Origin: an uncultured Prevotella sp.
GTDB lineage: Bacteria > Bacteroidota > Bacteroidia > Bacteroidales > Bacteroidaceae
Length of the DNA stretch: 61,446 nt
Direction: 5' to 3'
NCBI GenBank assembly: GCA_947169685.1
Contig: CAMVQS010000005.1
Location: 1 to 61,446 of the forward strand
Shown here one piece after another: positions 25,947-33,861 of the stretch (its first letter is position 1; each line of letters begins with the position of its first letter). The translations under genes and the position numbers were made by a program. The notes beneath the pieces are model-generated. The model did no database searches, had not been told where the DNA came from, and saw nothing but the letters and a program-made list of their open reading frames with translations.

Positions 25947-26963
25947 TCATTTTACAACCTTACCGGTCTTGTCAATATAACCCCACTTTCCGTTGGCATC
26001 TACAACCTGAGCAAGACCATTACTAAAAGGCCCTACACCATTCCACTTGCAGGGAATGACAAGTTTGCCAGTCTTATCAATAAAGCCACACTTACTGTTG
26101 GCATCTTGAACCACAGCCAGACCTTCGCTGAAATCAACTGCCATTTTCCACTTGCAAGGGATAACCATCTTGCCGGTCTTGTTGATATAGCCCCACTTGC
26201 CTTGAACGTCTTGGACCGCAGCCAGACCATCACTGAAATTATGTGCATTTTTCCACTTACAGGAGATGACCACCTTGCCAGTTTTGTCGATAAAACCCCA
26301 ATTATTGTTGGCATCTTGGACTGCAGATAAATCCTCATGGAACGCACCTGTATTTTTCCACTTGCAGGGAATGGCCACTTTGCCAGTCTTGTCAATAAAA
26401 CCCCGCATGCCATTAGCATCCATGACCACAGCCAGTCCCTCACTATAATCAAACGCAGCTACCCACTGGCAGGGAATGACTACCTTTCCTGTCATATCGA
26501 TATAACCACATTTGCCATTGGTGTCCGTAACCACGGCTACACCTTCGCGGAAAGCCCCTGTTTTTTTCCATTGACAGGGAACAACCACTTTACCTGTCTT
26601 GTCAATAAAGCCATACATATCGTTGGCATCTACGACCACAGCCATACCCTCACTAAAAAAACCGACATTCTTCCATTGGCAGGGAATGACCACTTTTCCT
26701 GTCTTGTCAATGAAGCCCCGCTTGAATACAGTAAAGTCAAGTACAGGAGCTAAACCCTCACTGAAAGATCCTACATCAAACCATTTGCACGGAATAACCA
26801 CCTTACCAGTTTTGTCGATAAAACCCCAGTTTTCGTTGGCATCCCGAACCCGAGCCAGGCCATCTTTGAATTCACCCAGATATTTCCACTGCGCACAAAC
26901 ATGTGTAGCTGGTACTAACGACAGCACGACGACTACCAATAGATTTTTTACAATTGTTTTCAT
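25947..26963 (-). CDS. WG-repeat secreted protein
   Basis: The protein has 338 residues from the ATG at 26963, chosen because MKT is the start in its paralogues; an ATG two codons upstream also exists. The signal peptide ends at VCAQ. It is followed by about nine WG repeats of 35 residues (FSEGLA.V.DANGKWGFIDKTGKVVIPC.WK). One repeat is less regular (LDFTVFKRGFIDKTGK). The protein should be exported to the periplasm or surface. It is the third gene of a four-gene operon (gaps of 17 and 10 bases on its two sides). The repeats are nearly identical in DNA, so recombination within and between genes is likely. Confidence 0.92.
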   Translation of the reverse strand: MKTIVKNLLVVVVLSLVPATHVCAQWKYLGEFKDGLARVRDANENWGFIDKTGKVVIPCKWFDVGSFSEGLAPVLDFTVFKRGFIDKTGKVVIPCQWKNVGFFSEGMAVVVDANDMYGFIDKTGKVVVPCQWKKTGAFREGVAVVTDTNGKCGYIDMTGKVVIPCQWVAAFDYSEGLAVVMDANGMRGFIDKTGKVAIPCKWKNTGAFHEDLSAVQDANNNWGFIDKTGKVVISCKWKNAHNFSDGLAAVQDVQGKWGYINKTGKMVIPCKWKMAVDFSEGLAVVQDANSKCGFIDKTGKLVIPCKWNGVGPFSNGLAQVVDANGKWGYIDKTGKVVK

Positions 26964-26980
26964 AGGCATATACTATTTTC

Positions 26981-28012
26981 TTATTTTGCATCCTTTCTTG
27001 TCTTGTAAATAAAAGACGTTTTCCCGTTGATGTCAATGACCGAAGCTCTACCATTACGGAAGGGTGTTACGTTTATAAATCTGCATAGAAATGCTATCTC
27101 GCCTTTCATGTCGATAAAGCCCCATCTGTCACTAATATTTTGAACTGCAGCAAGACCCTCGCTGAACTCACTTGCCTCTTTCCACTTGCAGGGAATGACC
27201 ACCTTACCTGTCTTATCAATATAGCCCCACGTGCCGTGAGCGTCCTTAACTGCTGCTAAACCATTTTTAAAAGAAAACGTCGATAAATCATCTTCCCACT
27301 TACAAGGAATAACAACCTTGCCTGTTTTGTCGATAAAGCCATACTTTTTGTTGGCATCTTTAACCGCAGCTAGACCTTCGCTATAAGCATGTGCCCATTC
27401 CCACTGGCAGGGAATAACCACCTTGCCTGTCTTGTCAATAAAGCCCCACTTGCCGTTGGAGTCCCGGACAGGAGCCAAGCCTTCGCTAAATGATCCTACA
27501 AATCCCCACTGGCAGGGAATGACAAGATTGCCAGTCTTATCAATAAAACCATACTTGTAGTTTTCATCCTCTACATATGCCAAGCCCTCGCTAAAAGAAC
27601 CTGCACCTTTCCACTGACAGGGAATAAGCACCTTACCCGTCTTGTCAATATAGCCCCACTTGTCGTTGGCATCCTGAACAGCAGCAAGACCCTCGCTGAA
27701 AGAACATGCACCTCCCCACTTGCAGGGAATGACCAACTTGCCTGTCTTGTTGATAAAGCCATACTTGCCGTTAGCATCCTTAACCAAAGCAAAACCCTCG
27801 CTGAAAGGATTTGCATATTCCCACTTACAGGGAATGACCAACTTGCTCCTTCTGTCAATGAATCCACATTTTTCATTGACATCAATGACCATAGACATGC
27901 CCTCGCTGAATATGCCTTGATAACTCCACTTTTTTGTCTGTGCACTTGCATACTTCGCAGGCACGAACGACAGCACAAAGACTGCCAATAGGATTTTAAT
28001 TATTGTTTTCAT
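26981..28012 (-). CDS. WG-repeat secreted protein
   Basis: The protein has 343 residues. The signal peptide (KTIIKILLAVFVLSFVPAKYASAQ) is followed by nine to ten WG repeats of 35 residues. One repeat carries a two-residue insertion (WEDDLSTFSFKNGLA), and the last repeats are degenerate (FIDMKGEIAFLCRF). It is the second gene of the WG operon, 16 bases after the gene at 28029. The function is unknown. The repeat type is widespread in Bacteroidetes surface or periplasmic proteins. Confidence 0.92.
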   Translation of the reverse strand: MKTIIKILLAVFVLSFVPAKYASAQTKKWSYQGIFSEGMSMVIDVNEKCGFIDRRSKLVIPCKWEYANPFSEGFALVKDANGKYGFINKTGKLVIPCKWGGACSFSEGLAAVQDANDKWGYIDKTGKVLIPCQWKGAGSFSEGLAYVEDENYKYGFIDKTGNLVIPCQWGFVGSFSEGLAPVRDSNGKWGFIDKTGKVVIPCQWEWAHAYSEGLAAVKDANKKYGFIDKTGKVVIPCKWEDDLSTFSFKNGLAAVKDAHGTWGYIDKTGKVVIPCKWKEASEFSEGLAAVQNISDRWGFIDMKGEIAFLCRFINVTPFRNGRASVIDINGKTSFIYKTRKDAK

Positions 28013-28028
28013 AAACGTAAATATTTAC

Positions 28029-29042
28029 TTATTGTACAACCTTACCCGTCTTATCAATAAAATACGTTTTGTTGTCGGCATCCTTTACTTCAGCCATACC
28101 ATCTCTGAAAGAACTTGCATCTTTCCACTGATAGGGGACGACCAACTTACCAGTCTTGTCAATATAACCCCACTTCTCACTGGCGTCCTGAACAGCAGCA
28201 AGACCCTCGTAGAATTCATAAGCAGATTTCCACTTGCATGGAATGATCACCTTGCCTGTTTTGTCGATAAAACCGTACTTATCTCTGGCATCCGCAACAA
28301 CAGCACAACCCTCATGGAAACGCCATGCATCATTCCACTTAAATGGAATAAGCATCTTGCCCGTTTTGTCAATGAAGCCCCACTTGCCTTTAGCGTTCTT
28401 GACTGGAGCAATACCCTCGCTAAAGCCCCAACTCATTTCCCACTTACAAGGAATAACAACCTTGCCTGTTTTGTCAATAAAGCCACTCTTACCTTTGGCG
28501 TCCTCGACCTCGGCCAGACCATCGCGGAAAGAACTTGCATCATTCCACTGGCAGGGAATGACAACATTGCCTGTTTTGTCAATAAAACCCTTCTTTCCGC
28601 TAGCATCCCTAACAACAGCCCAACCATCATCGAAATACCATGCATTTTTCCACTGGCAAGGAAGAATCAGCTTTCCTGTTTTGTCAATATAACCCCATTT
28701 GCCGTTAGAATCTTTGACTGGAGCTAGGCCCTCACTGAATTCCCAGCCCATATCCCATTGGCAGGAAATAACCAACTTGCCTGTTTTGTCAATATAGCCG
28801 CATTTGTCATTGTCGTCCGTGACTGCAGCCAGACCCTCGCTGAAAGATCTTGCACTCATCCACTGGCATGGAATGACCAGCTCTCCCGTCTTGTCGATAA
28901 AGCCACACCTCCAGTTGTCGTTTCTGACAGCAGCCAGGCCCTCGCTGTAATTACCTCGCATTTTCCACTGTGCACATGCATACGTCGCAGGAACTAACGA
29001 CAGCACACTGGCTACTAATAATACATTGATAATTCTTTTCAT
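28029..29042 (-). CDS. WG-repeat secreted protein, first gene of operon
   Basis: The protein has 337 residues. The signal peptide (KRIINVLLVASVLSLVPATYACAQ) is followed by nine regular WG repeats of exactly 35 residues (for example FSEGLAPVKDSNGKWGYI followed by DKTGKLILPCQW). Its promoter lies at 29069-29099. The gene heads an operon of four WG genes (29042 down to 25355). A long plus-strand frame opposite it exists only because the repeats keep the antisense frame open. Confidence 0.92.
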   Translation of the reverse strand: MKRIINVLLVASVLSLVPATYACAQWKMRGNYSEGLAAVRNDNWRCGFIDKTGELVIPCQWMSARSFSEGLAAVTDDNDKCGYIDKTGKLVISCQWDMGWEFSEGLAPVKDSNGKWGYIDKTGKLILPCQWKNAWYFDDGWAVVRDASGKKGFIDKTGNVVIPCQWNDASSFRDGLAEVEDAKGKSGFIDKTGKVVIPCKWEMSWGFSEGIAPVKNAKGKWGFIDKTGKMLIPFKWNDAWRFHEGCAVVADARDKYGFIDKTGKVIIPCKWKSAYEFYEGLAAVQDASEKWGYIDKTGKLVVPYQWKDASSFRDGMAEVKDADNKTYFIDKTGKVVQ

Positions 29043-29068
29043 AATACTATAGTTTTAAGTTACTTGTG

Positions 29069-29099
29069 CAAATATAACATATTTCTGTTAAACAGCAAA
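29069..29099 (-). promoter_or_regulatory. Promoter of the WG-repeat operon
   Basis: On the minus strand TTTG (29096-29099) and TATATTTG (29069-29076) are 19 bases apart, 26 bases before the first start codon. Confidence 0.75.
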
Positions 29100-29134
29100 G
29101 CAAATGCGGAGTTTTTTATGCCAGATAAGGAACT

Positions 29135-29716
29135 TCACTCCACAATCTTTCCCGTCTTGTCAATTTTATACCTATTTCCGCTGACGTCCACGACCACAGC
29201 TAAGCCCTTGCTGAAAGACCCTGCATATTTCCACTGGCAGGGAATAACCACCTTACCTGTCTTGTCAATATAGCCCCATTTGTCGTTGTCGTCTTGAACC
29301 CCAGCCAGACCCTCGCTGAAAGTAAAAGCTGCCTGCCACAGACTGGGAAGAACCATCTTGCCTGTCTTGTCGATAAAGCCATACTTTCCGTTAGCATCCT
29401 TGACCTGAGCTAATCCCTCTTGGAAATATCCACAAGAACGAAGTCTGGCTTCACATTCAGCTTGTTCTTCAGCCTCACGCCTCTTGCGTTCCGCCTCTTC
29501 ACGCTGACGCTTGGCAGCTGCCTCCTGTTGTTGTTTCTTACGCCTTGCCGCAGCTTCACGTTCCTGCCGCGCCTTGCGCTCCGCGGGCGTTTCAATATGT
29601 CCTTGTGCACAGACGTACGTGGTGGGAGTCAACGACAGCACAAATACTGCTAATAGGATTTTCAAGATGGTTTTCATACGCGTAATTCTATAGTTCTGTT
29701 GGCAAAGATAGTACAA
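29135..29716 (-). CDS. Short WG-repeat secreted protein with charged linker
   Basis: The protein is 193 residues if started at the upstream alternative codon. The methionine at residue 14 (MKTILKILLAV, start at 29677) matches the other WG proteins and is the more likely start. After the signal peptide comes an Arg/Glu/Lys/Gln-rich helical linker of about 60 residues, then three WG repeats ending KIDKTGKIVE. It is a close paralogue of the gene at 25355 but carries an intact signal peptide. It has its own promoter just upstream and is not part of the four-gene operon. Confidence 0.85.
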   Translation of the reverse strand: MYYLCQQNYRITRMKTILKILLAVFVLSLTPTTYVCAQGHIETPAERKARQEREAAARRKKQQQEAAAKRQREEAERKRREAEEQAECEARLRSCGYFQEGLAQVKDANGKYGFIDKTGKMVLPSLWQAAFTFSEGLAGVQDDNDKWGYIDKTGKVVIPCQWKYAGSFSKGLAVVVDVSGNRYKIDKTGKIVE

Positions 29717-29734
29717 AAAAGACGAAATGCCAAA
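29703..29734 (-). promoter_or_regulatory. Promoter of the short WG-repeat gene
   Basis: On the minus strand TTTG (29731-29734) and TATCTTTG (29703-29710) are 20 bases apart. The -7 element overlaps the extended 5' reading frame of the gene, which supports the downstream ATG at 29677 as the true start. Confidence 0.7.
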
Positions 29735-29775
29735 TGTTTTTAGATATTTCTTTGGAGCATTCTGGACTGCAGAAC

Positions 29776-29863
29776 CTTTACTCGCCGTGTAAGGCGCCCT
29801 TACCCGCCATGTAAACAGTTGTTACTCGCCATGTAAAGGGCCTTTACTCGGTAGGTAATACAT
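29776..29863. repeat. 22-base tandem repeat array (four units)
   Basis: Four consecutive units of exactly 22 bases (29776, 29798, 29820 and 29842) share the pattern YTTACYCGCCATGTAAAG, with variable ends. Each unit is a small inverted repeat (TTAC...GTAA). A matching four-unit array lies at 46378-46465. There are no unique spacers, so it is not CRISPR. Confidence 0.9.
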
Positions 29864-29965
29864 ACAGATACAGATAATACAGTAAAATATTAAGAATTAT
29901 CACGCGTACGTGCACGTACGCGTAGGGTTTATAAAACCATCTGTATTTACTGTATCTGTATTTTT
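29862..29965. repeat. Composite palindromic module A
   Basis: Left arm 29862-29886 (ATACAG iterons) and right arm 29939-29965 (the same iterons inverted) flank a perfect 22-bp palindrome at 29902-29923. The palindrome is made of alternating CGTACG and GTGCAC steps. The spacing to the palindrome is about 15 bases on each side. No gene is present. Confidence 0.85.
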
Positions 29966-29976
29966 ATTTTTCTATT

Positions 29977-30084
29977 GGACAGTAGGACAGTAAATTAGTT
30001 AATTTATAAAAATATTATGCGTACGTGCGCGTACGTACGCATGACTCTTTTTCGGAATTCTACTGTCCTACTGTCCTACTGTCC
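29977..30084. repeat. Composite palindromic module B
   Basis: Left arm 29977-29992 (two GGACAGTA units) and right arm 30060-30084 (three inverted units) flank a palindromic core at 30017-30042 with 10-bp perfect arms around GCGCGT. It has the same architecture as module A with a different iteron. The sequence 30085-30178 is AT-rich without other visible features. Confidence 0.85.
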
Positions 30085-30178
30085 TTGGGATGATGCAAAG
30101 ATACAAAATTTTTAGGCCGATTGCAAATTTTTTATAAGAAAAATGCAAGGACAAGCAAAATTTTTTGCTGCGTCACCA

Positions 30179-31762
30179 CTACACATCCTCTATCTTCACA
30201 CCATTCTTATCATACCAAGTGCCTGTCTGGGGCTGTCCTTTTTCATCAAAGATACCTGAAAAGCGACTGCCGTCCTTGGCGGTATAAGTTCCATCATGGA
30301 AATGGTCGGCCTTCATCGTACCCTCAAAACGCGATCCTTCCTTGAGAATGTAGGTAGCATTTTCTCCCTGCATCAAGCCATGCAGGAACGGGCCGCTGTA
30401 GCTGTTGCCATTGTCGAACACCACTTTACCTTCACCTTGCGGTTTGCCGTCTTCATCAACAGGACCTGTGTATTGTCCTGTTTCGTTACGAGTGGATGTA
30501 AAGGGAATAGTGACTATCGTCTGCGCAGGCTCCATTGATGCTGGTACGACTTCTTTGTCAGCCTTATTTCCACTCAGAATCATATATCCAAAACTGCCCA
30601 CGCCAACGAATGCTACGATAACCATAATCACACCAATAATGGTACCCCAAGGGAACTTTGACTCAGATTCGTCTTCATCATAGACGGGCTCGGGCTCTGG
30701 TTCGGGTTCTGAGACTGGAGCAAAAGCAGAAGTTGGAGCTTGCTCTGGAACAGGTTCTGGTTCCGGCTCTGGCTCTACTTTGGGTAGAGGAGCTGGTTCT
30801 GGCTCTGGCTGAGGAGTAGCTATCACAGTTTCCTCCTTTGGCTCCACTTTCGGCTCATAGACAACCGTTGCCTCGTCTTCCTCCACAAAGGGCGTATCAA
30901 GGAACTTACGAACGTCAGCTGCCGACTGTGGACGCCGTGTGTAAGCGGGATTCATCATCCATGCAATAAGATGCTGCATACGCGGACTGACGACAGGTGG
31001 AAACAGCGGGCGACCACCCATCGCGATAATCTCGGAGGCCGAAGGAGGAGTATCGGCAGTCAGCAATTTATAGAGCGAGGCACCCAATGCATAGAGGTCT
31101 GTCCACGGGCCGAAGAGCTTGAAGTTCTGGTCAGTCTGCTCCAACGGGGCATAGCCTGGCGTGAATGCCAAAGCCGATGACGTAGCCACGGAATGGCCAT
31201 CGCTGGTGTGCAACTGCTTCGAGGCGCCGAAGTCAATGAGGTACAGCAGTCCCTGCTTGTCAACCATCATGTTGGCAGGCTTGATGTCAAGGTGCCAGAT
31301 TTTCTGGCGGTGCACAACCTCTAAGGCATCGAGCGTCTGGCGCAACAAAGGCTCCACTTCTTCCTCTGTAAGAGGACGTCCCAAGCGCTTCAGACGTTCG
31401 CCCAGCGACTCGCCGTCGATGAAGTCCATGACGTAATACACGGTGCCGTTCTCTTCGAACAGGTCGTGTACTTTGACAATATGGTCGTTCTTAAGTTTCC
31501 AAAGGCGCTGTGCCTCCTTCTTGAACTTGTCACGCTGTGCATCGAACGACGGACGGTTTTCTGGCACGCTGACAGTCACAGCATTACCCTCGCGCAGGTT
31601 GACGCCTTTCATGAAAAACTCCTTCATGGCCCATAGCTCATCGAAGTTCAGATTCATGACCACGTACGTATTTCCAAAACCGCCCGAGCTGAGTGCACGT
31701 TCTACACGATAGGCACCGCCACGCAGCAGTGTTCCTGGCTGAAGTAATGATTGCTGTTCCAT
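30179..31762 (-). CDS. Ser/Thr protein kinase with membrane helix and MORN repeats
   Basis: The protein has 527 residues from the ATG at 31762; the longer frame uses TTG. An N-terminal kinase domain (about 1-290) has the glycine loop SSGGFGNTY, the catalytic Lys (AMKEF, residue 47), catalytic loop HLDIKPAN (residues 157-164) and DFG. A Pro/Glu/Val-rich linker (about 300-370) leads to one membrane helix (GTIIGVIMVIVAFVGVGSF), then an extracytoplasmic region with MORN repeats (G.Y.GP...G..QGEG). Family enzymes phosphorylate Ser/Thr; the target is unknown. The gene follows nhaD after 23 bases, so the antiporter or its signal may be connected to it. Confidence 0.93.
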   Translation of the reverse strand: MEQQSLLQPGTLLRGGAYRVERALSSGGFGNTYVVMNLNFDELWAMKEFFMKGVNLREGNAVTVSVPENRPSFDAQRDKFKKEAQRLWKLKNDHIVKVHDLFEENGTVYYVMDFIDGESLGERLKRLGRPLTEEEVEPLLRQTLDALEVVHRQKIWHLDIKPANMMVDKQGLLYLIDFGASKQLHTSDGHSVATSSALAFTPGYAPLEQTDQNFKLFGPWTDLYALGASLYKLLTADTPPSASEIIAMGGRPLFPPVVSPRMQHLIAWMMNPAYTRRPQSAADVRKFLDTPFVEEDEATVVYEPKVEPKEETVIATPQPEPEPAPLPKVEPEPEPEPVPEQAPTSAFAPVSEPEPEPEPVYDEDESESKFPWGTIIGVIMVIVAFVGVGSFGYMILSGNKADKEVVPASMEPAQTIVTIPFTSTRNETGQYTGPVDEDGKPQGEGKVVFDNGNSYSGPFLHGLMQGENATYILKEGSRFEGTMKADHFHDGTYTAKDGSRFSGIFDEKGQPQTGTWYDKNGVKIEDV

Positions 31763-31785
31763 ATATAACAATCTGATTGGTTAAG

Positions 31786-33120
31786 TTACGAGAATAACAA
31801 CATGCGTTCGACCCAATAGACGAGGATGCCGGCCAGATAACCGACGAAGGCTATCCACGTTACTTTCTTCATGTACCAGCCGAAGGTGATCTTCTCGAGT
31901 CCCATGACCACCACACCAGCAGCGGAGCCGATGATGAGCATGGAGCCGCCCACGCCGGCACAGTAGGCCAGGAGTTGCCAGAAGATACCATCGACGGCCA
32001 TAGCACCTTCGGCAGCCACGGGATACATACCCATGCAGCCAGCCACGAGGGGCACGTTGTCAACAATGGACGAGAGCACGCCGATGATGCCGTTGATAAG
32101 GTAATAGTTGCCAGAGAAGGCTTCGTTGAGTCCTTCGCCCAGAGCAGTGAGTACGCCCACCTCCTGCAGCACGGCCACAGCCATGAGGATGCCCAGGAAG
32201 AACATGATGGTGGAGAGGTCGATGCGCGACAGGAGGTCGCTGACTCGCTTCGCCATCGTGTCGTCTTCGGCAGTGTTGTAATGGAATATCTCGGTCACGG
32301 TCCACAGGATGCCCAGCACGAGCAGGATGCCCATGAACGGCGGCAGGTGGGTCAGCGTCTTAAAGACGGGCACGAAGCACAGGCCACCTACGCCCAGCCA
32401 GAAGATAGTGGTACGCTGTGCCTGCGTGAAGTGGCTGACCTCGGCCTTGGGCAGGTTCTGCTGCTTATCAAACTTGCCCTCGAGCATATATTGCATGATG
32501 AAGGCTGGGATCACCATCGACACCAGCGAGGGGATGAAGATCTCGGTAAGCACGCCGCCGGTGGTGATGACGCCCTTGATCCAAAGCATGATGGTGGTGA
32601 CGTCGCCAATGGGTGAGAAAGCACCGCCCGAGTTGGCGGCAATGATGACCAGCGCAGCGTAGATCATACGTTCCTCGCGGTTCTGCACGAGTTTGCGCAG
32701 CACCATGATCATGACGATGGAGGTGGTGAGGTTATCGAGGATGGCCGACAGGAAGAACGTGATGAACGCCACACGCCACAGCAGCTTACGCTTGGAACGG
32801 GTCTTGATGGTGTCGCGCACGAAGTTGAAACCGCCGTTGGAATCGACAATCTCAACTATGGTCATGGCACCCATGAGGAAGAACAGCGTGCCGCCGGCAT
32901 CGCCCAAATGGTGCTCAATGACCTCGGCAATGTGGTGCATCAAACTGTCGGGAGCCACTGTCGGATAATAGTCTGCTGGGCCCATGACGAGCAGCGTCCA
33001 GCAGCCCACGCACATCAGCAGGGCAATGGCTGCCTTGTTCACTCGCGTCAAGCTTTCGAGGGCTATGCAGAGGTAGCCCACAACGAAAAGTGTTACAATG
33101 AGAATCGTTAATGTTGTCAT
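31786..33120 (-). CDS. nhaD: NhaD-type sodium/proton antiporter
   Basis: The protein has 444 residues from the ATG at 33120. The frame remains open to 33441, but that extension overlaps the divergent gene and its promoter and is rejected. It has about twelve membrane helices with the NhaD/arsenite-permease (IT superfamily) pattern. Examples are AILDNLTTSIVMIMVL with the conserved Asn-Leu-Thr-Thr, ANSGGAFSPIGDVTT, and a late SSIVDNVPLVAG. Known members export Na+ or Li+ in exchange for H+ across the inner membrane. It is the first gene of an operon with the Ser/Thr kinase. Confidence 0.92.
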   Translation of the reverse strand: MTTLTILIVTLFVVGYLCIALESLTRVNKAAIALLMCVGCWTLLVMGPADYYPTVAPDSLMHHIAEVIEHHLGDAGGTLFFLMGAMTIVEIVDSNGGFNFVRDTIKTRSKRKLLWRVAFITFFLSAILDNLTTSIVMIMVLRKLVQNREERMIYAALVIIAANSGGAFSPIGDVTTIMLWIKGVITTGGVLTEIFIPSLVSMVIPAFIMQYMLEGKFDKQQNLPKAEVSHFTQAQRTTIFWLGVGGLCFVPVFKTLTHLPPFMGILLVLGILWTVTEIFHYNTAEDDTMAKRVSDLLSRIDLSTIMFFLGILMAVAVLQEVGVLTALGEGLNEAFSGNYYLINGIIGVLSSIVDNVPLVAGCMGMYPVAAEGAMAVDGIFWQLLAYCAGVGGSMLIIGSAAGVVVMGLEKITFGWYMKKVTWIAFVGYLAGILVYWVERMLLFS

Positions 33121-33148
33121 TTTCAGAGTTTGTTTAAGAAATTTGTTG

Positions 33149-33208
33149 CAAAGGTACGAAATAATTGATAATTGACAATTGATAATTGATAAATATTTTG
33201 TATCTTTG
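33149..33208. promoter_or_regulatory. Divergent promoters of nhaD and the 33214 gene sharing CAATTG
   Basis: The minus-strand -7 element TACCTTTG (33149-33156) and the plus-strand -7 element TATCTTTG (33201-33208) point apart. The palindrome CAATTG (33176-33181) gives TTG on each strand. Each TTG lies exactly 19 bases from its -7 element. The palindrome is one unit of a heptamer tandem array. The plus-strand start codon lies 5 bases after the -7 element, so that mRNA should be leaderless. Confidence 0.75.
33162..33193. repeat. Heptamer tandem array between divergent promoters
   Basis: Units of the type ATTGATA/ATTGACA are repeated four times and supply the -33 TTG elements of both promoters. 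Gain or loss of a unit would change the spacing. Confidence 0.85.
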
Positions 33209-33213
33209 CAGCT

Positions 33214-33837
33214 ATGAACAATAAAAAGATACCTGAGGCCTGGAGCAAGAATGTCATTCTGGCAGACGGAGACCACATTGACCATGTGGCGTTTGACCTC
33301 ATCGTGAACTTTGAGCGTATGCTGGAACGTCGTATTCCGCAGGCCGACCTTGCCCGCTGGATTGACTGTGTGGCGCTGGACGGCGGCATAAGGCCAGAGG
33401 AGGAGCAAGGGGCTGGGAGCAAGGAGCAAGAAACGACTCAAGTCATATTGCTACACTCTAAGCCGAGGCTGGAGAACTTCATGCCAGGCGACTATGCTCA
33501 GGAGCTGGACGGAAAGGCGTTCAAGGACGACCTCGGCGAGTTCTGCATCAGTTGCGTGCAGGTGGAGAAGATGACCACCATGGAGGGTCTGTTCATGGAG
33601 TCCATGCGACACCTGTACCGTCAGGCGGAGGTGAAGAACCTGATGCTCATCAGCGATGACAGGTATATGGACCAAGTGCTCATGGACCTGCACTGTACGC
33701 AGATTGACAAGGACAAGGTTATCAACGTCTTCACCATGCATCCAGTCGTCAACGGCCGCTACAACCAGCCCATTCTTGGTTTCTCGCTCATGGCAGCGAT
33801 GGGAATTAAATCAGAGGAAATAAATTGTAAATTGTAA
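33214..33837 (+). CDS. Conserved Bacteroidales protein of unknown function
   Basis: This 207-residue protein begins with a segment rich in Asp and His (VILADGDHIDHVAFDLIVNF), followed by WIDCVALDGGIR, LMLISDDRYMDQVL and a C-terminal VINVFTMHP...GFSLMAAMGIKS. This alternating strand-helix layout with acidic clusters suggests a Rossmann-like or NYN/PIN-like fold, but no motif is decisive. A heptamer array (33398-33434) inserts a GAGSKEQE-type loop, and a second array forms the last codons. It lies 24 bases before the saccharopine-dehydrogenase-like gene and is probably cotranscribed. Confidence 0.7.
   Translation: MNNKKIPEAWSKNVILADGDHIDHVAFDLIVNFERMLERRIPQADLARWIDCVALDGGIRPEEEQGAGSKEQETTQVILLHSKPRLENFMPGDYAQELDGKAFKDDLGEFCISCVQVEKMTTMEGLFMESMRHLYRQAEVKNLMLISDDRYMDQVLMDLHCTQIDKDKVINVFTMHPVVNGRYNQPILGFSLMAAMGIKSEEINCKL
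33398..33434 (+). repeat. Heptamer tandem array inside the 33214 gene
   Basis: Units GGAGCAA and GGGGCTG alternate with period 7 for about five units, in frame in the coding sequence. This is a GC-rich version of the repeat type. Confidence 0.75.
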
Positions 33838-33855
33838 ATCGTTAAATTGTAAATT
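33822..33855 (+). repeat. Heptamer tandem array at the 3' end of the 33214 gene
   Basis: AAATTGT units repeat with period 7 through the last four codons and stop of the upstream gene into the short spacer before the next gene. Confidence 0.8.
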
Positions 33856-33861
33856 AGGAAT

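Noticed and set aside
28032..28727. A 231-codon plus-strand frame opposite the WG-repeat genes
   Set aside because: It exists because each 105-bp repeat keeps the antisense frame open. It has no promoter or start context, and similar antisense frames occur opposite every WG gene.
29776..29863. The 22-base arrays as CRISPR repeats
   Set aside because: Units are adjacent with no unique spacers, and no cas gene is present.
33121..33441. 107-residue N-terminal extension of NhaD
   Set aside because: It overlaps the divergent promoters and the 33214 gene and contains the repeat array. The first real membrane helix follows the ATG at 33120.
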